This document shows, piece after piece, positions 45,701 to 56,516 of a stretch of 64,000 nt of DNA. The notes beneath the pieces were generated by a model that saw only the letters and a program-made list of their open reading frames with translations, was not told where the DNA came from and did no database searches. The position numbers and the translations under genes were made by a program. The stretch covers positions 8,708,148 to 8,772,147 of the forward strand of contig NC_085067.1 of assembly GCF_963662255.1 (NCBI RefSeq), read 5' to 3'. Source of the stretch: Cinclus cinclus. Taxonomy: Eukaryota > Chordata > Aves > Passeriformes > Cinclidae. How positions within the stretch are numbered: position 1 is the first letter of the stretch; the number at the start of each line of letters is the position of its first letter.

Positions 45701-46559
45701 GCATCCCAGGCACCCTTAGCTGTACAGGTACCTGTGGCAGAGTTTTGGGTCAGGAAAGGGGAGATTTTTCTGAGACAACTTTGTGATGAGGACATCACTT
45801 GTGTTCTGTAGATTTCTTAGTGTATTTTGAATGCTGGGACTTGCTGGGTCTGGATGATCCACACTTGGATTCAGTTTGATATCTCAGAGTTGACTTAATG
45901 GTTTGTATTTTACATTTATACAGAACCCAAATCATCCTCCTGGCTGTAGTTGATTTAAATAATGGCTGTTTCAGGGTGAAATTGTCTCTCCTGCTCTTCC
46001 CTCCTTAAGAAGAGAGCAGAAAGTGGCTAAGCAAGTGGCACATATGGTTGAAATAGTCTGAGCAGGAGCTTCAGAGTTATTCATAACAGCTGAGCATGTA
46101 ATTGTGCATAATGCAGCAGAAACATTTCTCTTCTTGTGATTGAGAGGCATTTTCTTTTGATTGGTGTGCAACTGTTGTACCTGGGAATATCAAGGGGCTG
46201 TGAATCTGCATCATTTCCAGCACGAGTGCTTATCAGTCACATCTGAAAACACTGGAGCAAAATGGGCTCGTGACAAATGCAGTCAGGGCAAGTAAGGACC
46301 TTTACAAGACAGTTTTATAGAGCAGGATAAACAAGAGGGGCTGGATCCTCACCCTGTCTGTGCTGCTGCTGCCAAGGAGGAGCTGATGCTCGGAGATCCA
46401 GGGAAATGTCAGGCAGCAGCAGCTGCCTCTGCTTTGATGCTGGGGTGAAGCTGATCTGAGCCAGCCCAGAGCTGGTGTGGATGGGAGTGTAAAGGTGCTA
46501 ACTGCACCACTTAATTAGTGGCTTGTCTGAAGTTTCTTCTGTCTTCACTCAGAGTCAGG
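42781..46559. other. Unique sequence with simple repeats
   Basis: Carries an A16-type run near 44186-44200 and an (AT)9 run at 44883-44901. Open frames up to 139 codons overlap frames on the other strand and show no motif. No CR1 or LTR is recognised. Confidence 0.45.
44883..44901. repeat. (AT)n dinucleotide run
   Basis: About nine and a half AT units, preceded by TGATATAG-like sequence. Probably length-variable. Confidence 0.9.
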
Positions 46560-47280
46560 ATTTAAAAACACAAAGGAGATGAATTTTCTCATGTTCAGAC
46601 TTGGTTGTTTATTAAATCTTATCTAAAGTACAGAGAGTTCAGCAGCACTTCCTGCTACCAGCTAAAAGTGAGAAAAATGGAGGTGAACCTAGCTAGCTAC
46701 AAGGTCTCTTAAAGCTAAACAGTCCAATAAAGAATTAACACCTTTATTATTTATACTTTTGACCCAATAACCAAAATCCTGTGACCTGCAGTTCAGCACT
46801 GACTGTCCAACCAGAAACCACTACCTGAAATCATGAAGAAGAAGGAAGAAGAGGTCAGGAAAAAAGACAACACCCAAAACCCTCCAACTTGTCCCATACC
46901 TATCACTATATTCTAAAACCTTCCAATTCCAAACCCTTCACCATGTGAAATCACACATTTCTATTTAACTACACACCCGTGACTTTAACTCCATCACTCA
47001 AATTTGGGAGCCTTCTCCAAGGCCTCGGGTCAAAAGCAGTGTTCTGCTGGGGGTCAGTGTCAGAAAGCACAGAAAGATCAAAACTCCCAGGTTTTTGGGT
47101 TCCAACGTGGGAGCTGGGCTGGTGAGAAAGGATTCCTACCAGCAAATTCCTACCATTCCTACCTTGACCTTTGAATCTTTGTGGAATCTTTGTGGAGCAG
47201 GTGAAACAGGTGAGCTTGGACACCGACCCAGCGATGCTGTGGCAGTGCGGTTTGCCATCATCTCAAATCCAGACACTGCT
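46560..47280 (-). mobile_element. Probable ERV LTR
   Basis: On the minus strand the order fits an LTR. A long upstream part is followed by a TATA box reading TATAAATAATAAAGG (complement of 46741-46755), about 130 bases further AATAAA (complement of 46608-46613), then a short downstream part. ATTGG lies just upstream of the TATA box on that strand. The sequence feels like a familiar songbird dispersed repeat, but both edges are uncertain and I see no second copy in this window. It could instead be a unique promoter-like region. Confidence 0.4.
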
Positions 47281-49599
47281 CACTTCCTTTAATTCTCCTC
47301 ACTGGACAAAATATTGACCCAGCAGGCTGGGAGTACCTGTTTTGAGCAGTGGGACAAAAGCATCTGGAAGGGCTGTGGAGTGCACTTGGACACAGTCCTG
47401 GTGGACAGGAGACTGTGAATGTCATTAGCCTGTACACCTTTTCCTCCTCCCAGTATAAAACCTGAGATCTGAGTTGGTGTGAGGGGCACATTGCCTTTGA
47501 CTGGGCTGGGACCAGATTTTGATCACAGAGGAAACCATGCTTGCACTCAGGAGAGGAGTCCACAGAGCTGCTGATTTGAGACTTTCATCTGTGTGAAACT
47601 CACTTTGGAAGAGTAATATCACCAAAAAGGAAAGCTGGCTGGCTCTCCTAAATTAAGCAATTACTCTTAGACACAGTGCTGTCTGTGAAGTACTTGGAAG
47701 TTCATCCTCAGGCTGAGATGGAAGGTGGTTTAACAAGGTGTTTTACAAAGTGTAGGTGGATAAATTCCTGGAGCATATCTGTATAAACCCCCTATAAAGG
47801 CTGCACAGAGGTTAAACAGATAGATAACTTCATGGAAGCTGAGTAATCACACTATTACTCTGTATAATCTTGCTGGAAGGCACATTTTTCTACAGAGCAA
47901 TGATACAGAAGATATTTGTGTGTAGTGATTACAGCAACAGAAATCAATTGCACACAGCAAATAATTTGTTAGCACAGGGATGGGCGCATTATGTCATCAA
48001 TAAAGGGATTAGTTTGTTGAACTATAATGAGGGTGAGAAGAAAGCAAACTTCATACTGGTGAAACCAGTCCAGTCATAATATTGGCAACAAATACATATG
48101 GTATACATACATCCTTCTGGAGACTGAGTGTGTGAGCTTTCCTTAACACCCACTAGCTCTGTATGTTCTTTGCCTCTTCAGTATACACCATAAATACTCA
48201 TTAATTCCTGATTTTAAGGAATATATAGAAGCATACTGCTGCATTTACCATTACAAAGGAAAAAGACATCACCCTAACATCACTGCATCTATTAAGATAC
48301 TTTCTGCCAAGGTACAGGCAGGGTAATCAGTTTCTTTTTTTCTGTTCATTAGGAGCCATGTGGTCTTGAATTAGATATTCCCAAAGGCAGGCACAGTCCC
48401 TTATCCACTGCTTGGATGGGGCCCCAGCAGTGCTAATCTCAGCTGAGCTCCTCTTACACAAACCCTATTCCCTCATGGCATGTAGGCTGTGCTCTGACAG
48501 TCACAAATCACTGTGGAGGAGAAGCCTCCCCACCACCTGCCAGGTGGGCTGGTTTCATTATCCTCAGTGCAGAGCGGATTTTCCAAGAGTGCTGCTGATG
48601 GCACGTGTTCAAGGTCACACAAAGAGAGTGGCACTGCTTGGCTGAGAAACAGATGTTGGGCTCTGCCTCTTCTCCCAACCCCTCACAGCCACACATCCCC
48701 ACACTTCTTGTGAGCTGCAGAAAATCCCTCCTTGAGCCCCTCCTAAGGATGTCTTTAACACCCTTAACACCTGCCTGTGTGCAGCTCCCTGGTGCAGAGG
48801 GGACTGGGACTCCTTGTCAGGGTGTGATGGCTTCTCTTGGAGAGTCACTTTGGTTTCTCAGCAAGCACCGAGGCCAGGGTCAACTCCAGCATGATGCTCT
48901 GCAGGGAATTATAGTGCTGAAGGCTGAGATTTGTCTTGCTACAAATCCTACACATTAGGTGGGAATGAGTTTTCCTTACCCCAGCTTTGAAGATGAATTT
49001 AAAACTGACCACTTTGGAGAAGAGCCAGAAAATAAAGAGGAAGCTGAAAAGGTAAATTGGGAATCAGCAGGGGAAAATAATCCCTCCTGATTCCTGCAGG
49101 TAGCCAAATACTACCTGCTAAAGTCCCAAAGCGTGGGATTAATGTATATAAATAAGGTGTAAACAAAATCAGTGGCAGGAGAATGCCTAAATCCTTCAGC
49201 CCTCTTGCAAATCAAACCTGTTCTTGAAGGATTCAATTATTTCTGAGATCCCACCTTAGCTAGGGATTAACTGACACCAGAGATCAGGAAACCTGTTATA
49301 CTGGGATGTGTGCACATACTTCCTGGGCTCGATTTTTGCTGCAAATGGTATATGGAAGGGGCATGAGCTGCAGGGTTACCACGAGCCCCATCCAGTTTTT
49401 ATAGCAAGCCAACGGTCCCTTTGGATTTTGATAGAGCAGCTGGAGGCAATATTTTCTTGGCCAAGAAAAAAAGGGAATATGACACATCCTGGCATATACT
49501 GGGAGTTGGGAAAGTAGTAAAAAATATCTGATGTTGCCTTGCACTGTGTAGAGAGGTTTTCTGCAAGCTGCTTAGTCATCCTCAGGATCTTTCTCTACA
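47281..49599. other. Unique sequence, no gene recognised
   Basis: Nothing repetitive is recognised. A 67-bp segment at 48985-49051 is bounded by an AG acceptor and an AAG|GTAAAT donor and is open in one frame, but it is too short to call. Other open frames are under 120 codons. Confidence 0.4.
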
Positions 49600-49882
49600 A
49601 GAGAACTGGAGAGGGATTTTGACAAGAGTGAGAGGACAAGGGGGAATGGTTACCCACTGCCAGAGAAGAGGGTTAGATGGGATACTGGGGAGAAATTCTT
49701 CCCTGTGAGGATGGTGAGGCCCTGACAGGGTGCCCAGAGCAGCTGAGGTTGCCCTTGGACCCCTGGCAGTGCCCAAAGCCAGCTTGGACATTGGGGCTTG
49801 GAGCAGCCTGGGACAGTGGAAGGTGTCCATTGAGGTCCCCTTCCAGCCCAAACCATTCTGTCATTCTGTAATCAGACAGAAG
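49600..49882 (+). mobile_element. CR1 LINE, 3'-end copy (songbird-type variant)
   Basis: Shows AGAGGACAAGGGGGAATGGT, GAGAAATTCTTCCCTGTGAG, CCAGAGCAGCTGAGGTTGCC, GGACAGTGGAAGGTGTCC and the tail CCCAAACCATTCTGTCATTC. 5'-truncated to roughly 280 bp; the piece just before the tail is shortened compared with the 40.4-kb copy. Confidence 0.9.
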
Positions 49883-52800
49883 GTGTTGCTTGGCCCATTT
49901 CTGTGTTGGCTGAACCAAAAAGCCCATTTATAAGGGTATTTTGGGAACTGATTCCCTCCCATGTCTTGCACCACGATCCCAATTGTCCTGGACATCTCAG
50001 AGCCTGAGGACTATGTTCCCCAGCTGCAGTGTGACATGGGCACAGAGAGGCTATGGCAAAGTATCTGACCTCAACAGAAAGAAAAGAAGGGAAAATCACA
50101 CTGGAGTTATCACTGAAAACAGAATCACATGTAAATTGTAGCTCTGCTGGTATATTCTGGGGAGCTTCCAGCCATTTAATTGGTTAAGACAGATATATAG
50201 CAGTATCACTATCTGCTAGGGACCCACATAAATCATCAGGGTTGGTTTCTGTTGCCATTACATGTAGCCAGGCCTGGTGGCCTGAGCGCTACAGAAAGGA
50301 AGCAAAAATACAGCTCATCCTGTCACGAGCTGCTCTGTGTTGTAATTGCAGCATCTGTAAGGAACGCCAGGGTTGGATTATTGGAGATGTCAGAAACAAA
50401 ATGGGAGAGATTAAATGGCCGCAGAGAGCTGCAAAATGAGGAGGTAATTGCACTTCATACGAGTGCAAAGATAACACAGGGGATGTGGATCTTGACCGGG
50501 GTTGTGTGGAGCTGAGCATGCACGTGGTGCGTCCTTGGTCTCCTGGAGGAGCCAGGTGCCTGCTGAGCACAGCCCTGCTGCACTCACTGGGGCAAACACC
50601 CTGCTCCTGTTGCAAGAGATGGCACAGAACAAAGGTGAGCTCTGCTGAGTGGCTAATGCACGTTAGCAGCAGCCTTTGGAATGAAGAAACCAGCTCCCTG
50701 CTGAATACAAACACAGGGAACACACACGAGTGAGTCTCCATGGAAGGTCTGGGCAGGCAGAGCATTTCCAAACTTCATGGCAAGTGTGGCTGGTGTGGCC
50801 CCTGCCCCTCACGTGGGGCCAGTGCTGGGCCTGCTGCCCCCTCCACCAGCTCTCAATGGCTCCTGTGGGTGAGCCAGCCTGAGCCAACCTGGGGGCAGTC
50901 AGAAGCCATGAGATCTTTGAGGAGAAAAGCCAAATATGAGCACTTTGCTTTCTTGCAGATGCCAGCTTCATCCTGAAGCAGCCCTCGGGGCAGCGGGAGA
51001 GCTCGGCTGGCTCTCGTTCATCTGTGGTTACTTCTCCCTTCTGGAGGCCTCTGTCTGCACAAAGGCTCTCGAGTGCTGCTGTCCCATACCAGTGGTGTTT
51101 GTTTTCTCTCTGCTCCTGTTTTCTCCAGAGCACTTTGCTGCTGCCTGGCTGTATCTTGTACATGCACACTGCCAAGCCAAAAGTGACCTTCAGTGTCCCA
51201 CTTCTCATGGAGCACAGGAGGAGGAGTTGGAGTGGAGCAAGTGGCCATCTCTAGCATCCCTGCACGTTCCTCTTCTCTCAGAATTTAAGGGATGTATTTT
51301 ATTTCCCTGGGGCAAGGAGATCAGCATAGCTTTTATACATATAGAGGAGGATGTGCACTGCCTTTATGTACCCTTATGAAATGTAATTTTTTTTTTTCTC
51401 AAGAAGCTTCATGTTTGCTAGAGGAATAATGTGTCACACCACAGAGATTGTTTACTGGAAGCTAATTGGGATCTGTGTGGGTCCAATAACCAACTTTTTA
51501 TGAGATCTGATTTCCTACTAGCCCAAATTCAGGATACCTCCCCTGGCATAAATGAATGGGCTCTTGGAGGATCTAGTCCAATTAGTCTAAGTGGCATGGG
51601 CTCTCCTTTGCATCACTCTTCAATTCCTGTAGAGCTGAGCTTTGCAGGAGAGAGGGAATTTGGCCACATGCCTTTCATGTGGTGCCAATTTGGATGAATT
51701 AAATTTTGATGTATGTAGGTAGCACCACCAAGTCAACTCAAGTGGACAAAGGTTAAGTGTTGCACTGCATGCAATTATCCATTAGTATAAAAGCTCCTTG
51801 GGATAATATTTATACATTGAAATGCCAAAAAAACTGGACATGATGATAGCTTTTGCAGCACTGTATAATTCATAGATTAGAGCTCTGCTTTGCGTGTTTG
51901 GTATTTCAGAAATTAAGGGAACCCATTTTTGTCTGGAAATGCAACATGTGAAATGCAGTGTGTGCAAGTGAAGCAGCAACATCCCGTGCTTGGTGCAAAC
52001 CTTTCCCTGGCTTTGCAAACGTCCTGCAATGTTTGATGGAAGAAAGTCTCTGAAATGGTAACCCTGAGATGTCCAGTTGGTAGAAGCCTCTGCAGCTCAC
52101 AAGGAGTTGTGGAATTGTGTCCCTGTAAGAGGCAGGGACCGAGTTGCCCTGCACTGCTCTGAGAGCAGGATTTCTCCTGCAGTCTCTACTGTCAGGCTTC
52201 AGTGACTTCCCTGTCAGTGATGTCTATGGTACCTGGAAAATTCAATTTACAGTTGAAGGGATTAATAACTGGCTATTGTCAGGCATTACCTTAGAAAACA
52301 AGTCTGCTTTGTGTGTGTTAAACAAGTGGTTCTCTGGCATCAGTGTGGCTTGGTGCTTTCAAAATTCTCTCTGAGGATTCTCTGGTGCTTGTAGTCAATA
52401 TGTTTTTTTCCATCAGAGGCAGTAATTTGGGACATAACCACCTAGAAGGTTCAGGTGTTCCACACCCTCAGAAACTTTGAGTCTTTGGCACTTCAACCTC
52501 TACCTCCGATTTCCTTAAAACCAGTTCTTTTTACAATATTAGGCTGATACTGTGAAGGTTCATCCTCACCCTGTGCCTTGATCCATGGACAGACTGGGAG
52601 AAATTCAATTTTTAAATGTATGCTTCCCTGATCCACCTTAGAGCTGTGGTCTGTGGCTGGCTGATTCACCTTCATGTGACTGTGTTCCAGTGGCCTTAAG
52701 AGCCACTGTTAAAGCATTTGAATAATCACAACAGTCCAGGAGCTCCAGCTTTATGCATAAGGGTAGCCAAAAAAGGCACTGGACCACCTGGGACCCCACG

Positions 52801-53944
52801 TGTGGATCCTGTCCCTGTGCTTTGGTGCAGCTTTGGGGGCTGTTGTCATCTCAGGTGGGACTTACCTCCTCTAATCTACAAGTCTGAACCTCGTATTTCT
52901 CATTAAAGCTCAGTTCCTGAAGTTATCTGAGCACATCAGAATATCAGATTTCAGTTTTCCCTGTGAGAGTAGTAGTTTGCATTAAAAATTTGCAAGCAGC
53001 AAATCCTAAATGTTAGAAAACACTAGGAACATCTCGTAATTCTGGGAATGAGATTTTAAATTGTGTCTGCTCTTCAAACCAGTAGCACGGTTTTGAGGGC
53101 CTGTGGTGTTTGGTGAGGGTGCAGTGAGAAGTTTTGGATACTGAGACAAATTTTCACTGCTCTGGGAGTATAAAAAAATGATGTAGTATGAGAATTAGCT
53201 TTTCCAGACTCCAATACCTGTCACAGTGTTTACTGGTCAATCTGTGATCCTTCCATCATCTTTGGAAAGTTAGGGACCCAGATAAAATATCCATTAAAGC
53301 CTGAGTTGTTTTGTACACCTCCCCAGGCACTGGATGAGATCCAGCCTAAACACCCAATCTACATTTTCATGAGTCATTGCAGGAGCAGGGAACACACCAC
53401 GACAGGTACAATTGCCAATTTCAGTGGGAATTTTGCTGCCTCCACTCTGATTCCAGCCTGGTCAATCTACATTTTCATTATGGACAAGGCTGATCTGATA
53501 TTCCTATGGCACACTGCTCAAAATACATGGACACAGAGTAGTTACAAACCATTTTCCAATGACTTGGGCCTTGATATTAAAGCATGTGTGGCTCATGCAT
53601 CTGCTCTTTTGTAAATCTGCTGGTGCTTCCACACAGCCTACATAAGGAGCAGGAAAGACACAGAAACATCTGTTTGGAGTTTTAAGCAGCTTGTTAGATG
53701 AATTCAGCACCTGGGTTTCCTGCAGTGAGCCAGCTCTCATCTCCTCAGTGCGGATGAGAAATGGAGAAATACAACACTCCTTGGGATCCCTGTTCTCCTG
53801 GCTCGTGGTGGATTGCTCGAGGTAATTCCTGCTGCTACACGTGGGAACTGCCTGTGCAAAACCCCCAGAAGTAAATATGGGAATAGCATTCTAAGGGGGG
53901 AGAGTTTACTCTGCAAAACCTGCTGAATCCTACAAGAAATCTGG
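49883..53944. other. Unique sequence, no gene recognised
   Basis: No retroelement is recognised in about 4 kb. 50090-50470 and 51370-51800 are AT-richer, repeat-free blocks. A 79-bp segment at 53327-53405 sits between acceptor-like and donor-like sites. Open frames up to 181 codons (50663-51208, minus) lack motifs. Confidence 0.4.
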
Positions 53945-54270
53945 AGGGGAACTGTTTACGTGGCATGGAGTGACAGGATAAGGGGGAATGGCCTCAAACT
54001 GACAGGGAGTATGTTTAGATGATGTATTAGGAAGAAATTCTTCACTGTGAGAGTGGTGAGGCCCTGGCACAGGGTGCCCACAGAAGCTGTGGCTGCCCCT
54101 GGATCCCTGGCAGTGCCCAAGGCCAGGACGGATGGGGCTTGGAGCAGCCTGGGATAGTGGAAGGTGTCCCTGCCATGGCAGGGGGTGGGAATGATCTTTA
54201 AGGTCCTTTCCAGCCGAAACCATTCTGTGTTTTCTATGATTTCCATGATTTCTGTGATTTCTGTGGTCGT
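53945..54270 (+). mobile_element. CR1 LINE, 3'-end copy (songbird-type variant)
   Basis: Contains GGAGTGACAGGATAAGGGGG, GGAAGAAATTCTTCACTGTG, CCTGGCACAGGGTGCCCACA, CCTGGCAGTGCCCAAGGCC and the tail AAACCATTCTGTGTTTTCTA. It is followed by several ATTTC(T/C)(A/G)TG-type units, showing an expanded CR1 3' microsatellite. 5'-truncated. Confidence 0.9.
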
Positions 54271-54383
54271 GGTGCTGCCACACACAGGTTATGGTGTTTC
54301 CATCTTACTGCCATCCCAGGTAATTCCTTGGCAGTACTCACTACCGGGCAGTGGTCCTGAGAAGGTCCCAGTCCTGAAGAAGT

Positions 54384-54625
54384 TTTCTTTCTGTTCCCTT
54401 TTTTCCCCTTCCCCACAACTGAACAAATCTCTCTGGTTTTGCTGACCATTACACAGCCAAATGGAAATCTCATTTTGCTGGGAGCTCCTGGGCAGGCTGT
54501 GAAAGCAGCACACGGGACTGGGCTCTGGAAAGGAGGTGCAGAGCAGTTGCTTGAGAAGGTACCTCTGTTTGGTAACCCTCTCTTTTCCTGCTTGTGTATA
54601 AGGTGTTAGACATGAGTTGGTATCA
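54384..54625 (+). repeat. 242-bp segment duplicated at 56108-56349 (copy A)
   Basis: This segment matches 56108-56349 over 242 bases with six substitutions and no gaps (97.5% identity by my count), in the same orientation, 1724 bases apart. Copy A lies in otherwise unique DNA about 110 bases after a CR1 tail. Copy B sits inside another CR1, so copy A is likely the source. Confidence 0.9.
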
Positions 54626-56004
54626 AGAGCTAATTTGCCACAGCAAGGAGAATTTCCATTTAAGTAAATTGATTTTTAGCCTACTCAGGGAATCCAGGAG
54701 TGCATCACCTCCACCCGCTCGTGTTTGTGAGCAGAAGGAATGGGCATGTGAGACAAACTGTTGGGTTGTAATATCATTTTATTCCTTGCAGCTCTAGAAT
54801 CAGGCTGTCTGAACACTGTGTTTGTGTCATGGCCACAGAAGCAGAATCTTTTTGGCTGTGCCCAAAACACGCTGCACCTCCCTCTAGGGCCAGTGTACAG
54901 CAAACTGGCTCATGGCCCAGTGAAGAGCCCCTGGACTCACCAAGAGGCCCCAGTTTTAATTCTTTATGGCCTGAAGTCCTTGTATCCCTTTGGGATCATC
55001 TATTTCAAAATTCAGGGAGGAAAAGAACTGTGATTGTCTGGTGCCTCCCCACCCTCCATGAACAGCACTAGTCTGTAGTTACCTGGACATAATATGTTTT
55101 GTCTGATGTAGTTACAGTGATCACTGAGTGGTTTCTCTCTCTTTTCTGAGTGGTTTTGATTATTATGTATAACAGCATATAGTCTCCAGTGGATAAAAGC
55201 CTCTAATTCTATTTTATCCAACTCAGAGACCAATCTCAGCAAGTGACTGTTGCCTGTATTATTCAGCAGCAGCTATGGCATGTACTATTGCATACGATAT
55301 AAAGGATTTTGTAATAAATATTTAGCGTTCTTTTAATCTGTCTGTTCTTATATCATGTTCTGCACATAATCCCCCACTCCACCACGTACAATTTAATAAT
55401 TCTTCTTCTGCCAGTCTGCTCTTCTCCCTCATCCAAGCACCCGTGCCCACCTGCCCTGGGATGTTCTTCTCACTGATCTCCTGAGCAGTCTTCAAAGTTC
55501 TGGGTTTTCACGACTGCATCACTTAGAGTAAGAACATTTGTTGCTTGTGTGGATTTGTGAGTAACAATAAACTGTCTTTTGCTTAGATCCCAGCTTTTTG
55601 GCACATAGTAATTATTTTTTTTCCTCAAATGGAGCCCAAAGGCCTTTGGGAGACACCAAGGTCTGACAGTGGCATGGGTCTGGTGATGTTTGCGTTTGCT
55701 GCTGGCTCTTTTATCTGATGCAAGTTACTTTGTGCCTCTTCTTTCTTCTCACCCATTGCATGGGTGTGTTGGAGCCCTTCAAGAAATGGGCCTTCCTAGG
55801 TGGGAACCTGAGCTTGGGGCACCAGGCATGTTTGGGGTGTGGGGACCAAGGGGTTCAGCTCTCCCGTGGGTCTGTCCTCAACACCACCACTTTGCAAGGG
55901 CCGAGCAGAAGTAAGTAGAGCTGTGAGCTGGGGAGTTTGTGGCAGGGCCAGGGGGAGAGGAGCAAGGCCTGATGACCAACTGCTCTGAGTCTGCCCCAGC
56001 TCTG
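54626..56004. other. Unique sequence, nothing recognised
   Basis: 55080-55335 is AT-rich, repeat-free and resembles conserved noncoding DNA. The rest is mixed composition with open frames under 95 codons. Confidence 0.4.
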
Positions 56005-56516
56005 GTGGCCAGGGACATGACCCAGGGAACGGCTGGAGCTGAGCTGGGGGGGGTTAGGCAGGGGATTAGGAAAAAGCTCTTCTTGCAGAGGGTGCTGGGC
56101 CACCCTCTTTCCTTCTGTTCCATTTTTTCCCCTTCCCCACAGCTGAACGAATCTCTCTGGTTTTGCTGACCATTACACAGCCAAATGGAAATCTCATTTT
56201 GCTGGGAGCTCCTGGGCAGGCTGTGAAAGCAGCACACGGGACTGGGCTCTGGAAAGGAGGTGCAGAGCAGCTGCTTGAGAAGGTACCTCTGTTTGGTAAC
56301 CCTCTCTTTTCCTGCCTGTGTATAAGGTGTTAGACATGAGTTGGTATCATGGGAATGGGCACAGCCCCGAGGCTGCCAGAGCTCCAGAAATGCCCAGACA
56401 GTGCTGTCAGACACATGGTGGGATTATTGGCCCTGTCCTGTGCAGAGCCAGGGGTTGGACTGGATGAGCCCTGTGGGTCTCTTCCAACTCAGGATATTCT
56501 ACAGTTCTTTGAAAAG
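56005..56516 (+). mobile_element. CR1 LINE, 3'-end copy split by an inserted segment
   Basis: The left part (56005-56107) reads GGCCAGGGACATGACCCAGG to GCAGAGGGTGCTGGGCCACC. The right part (56350-56516) resumes with GGGAATGGGCACAGCCCCGA and ends with GGTCTCTTCCAACTCAGGAT and ATTCTACAG. The two parts are consecutive in the recalled CR1 consensus except for roughly 15-25 missing bases. The gap is filled by the 242-bp copy B. This subfamily resembles the minus-strand tail at 41.45 kb. Confidence 0.8.
56108..56349 (+). repeat. 242-bp duplicated segment inside CR1 (copy B)
   Basis: Near-identical to 54384-54625. Both ends abut CR1 sequence. I find no target-site duplication and no poly(A), and some CR1 bases are lost at the junction. 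This fits a templated insertion better than transposition. Confidence 0.9.

Noticed and set aside
54384..56349. The two 242-bp repeats as LTRs of a small non-autonomous element (a TG...CA start and end can be drawn)
   Set aside because: The CR1 halves on both sides of copy B belong together, so copy B was inserted alone. There is no target-site duplication and no primer-binding-like site after copy A.
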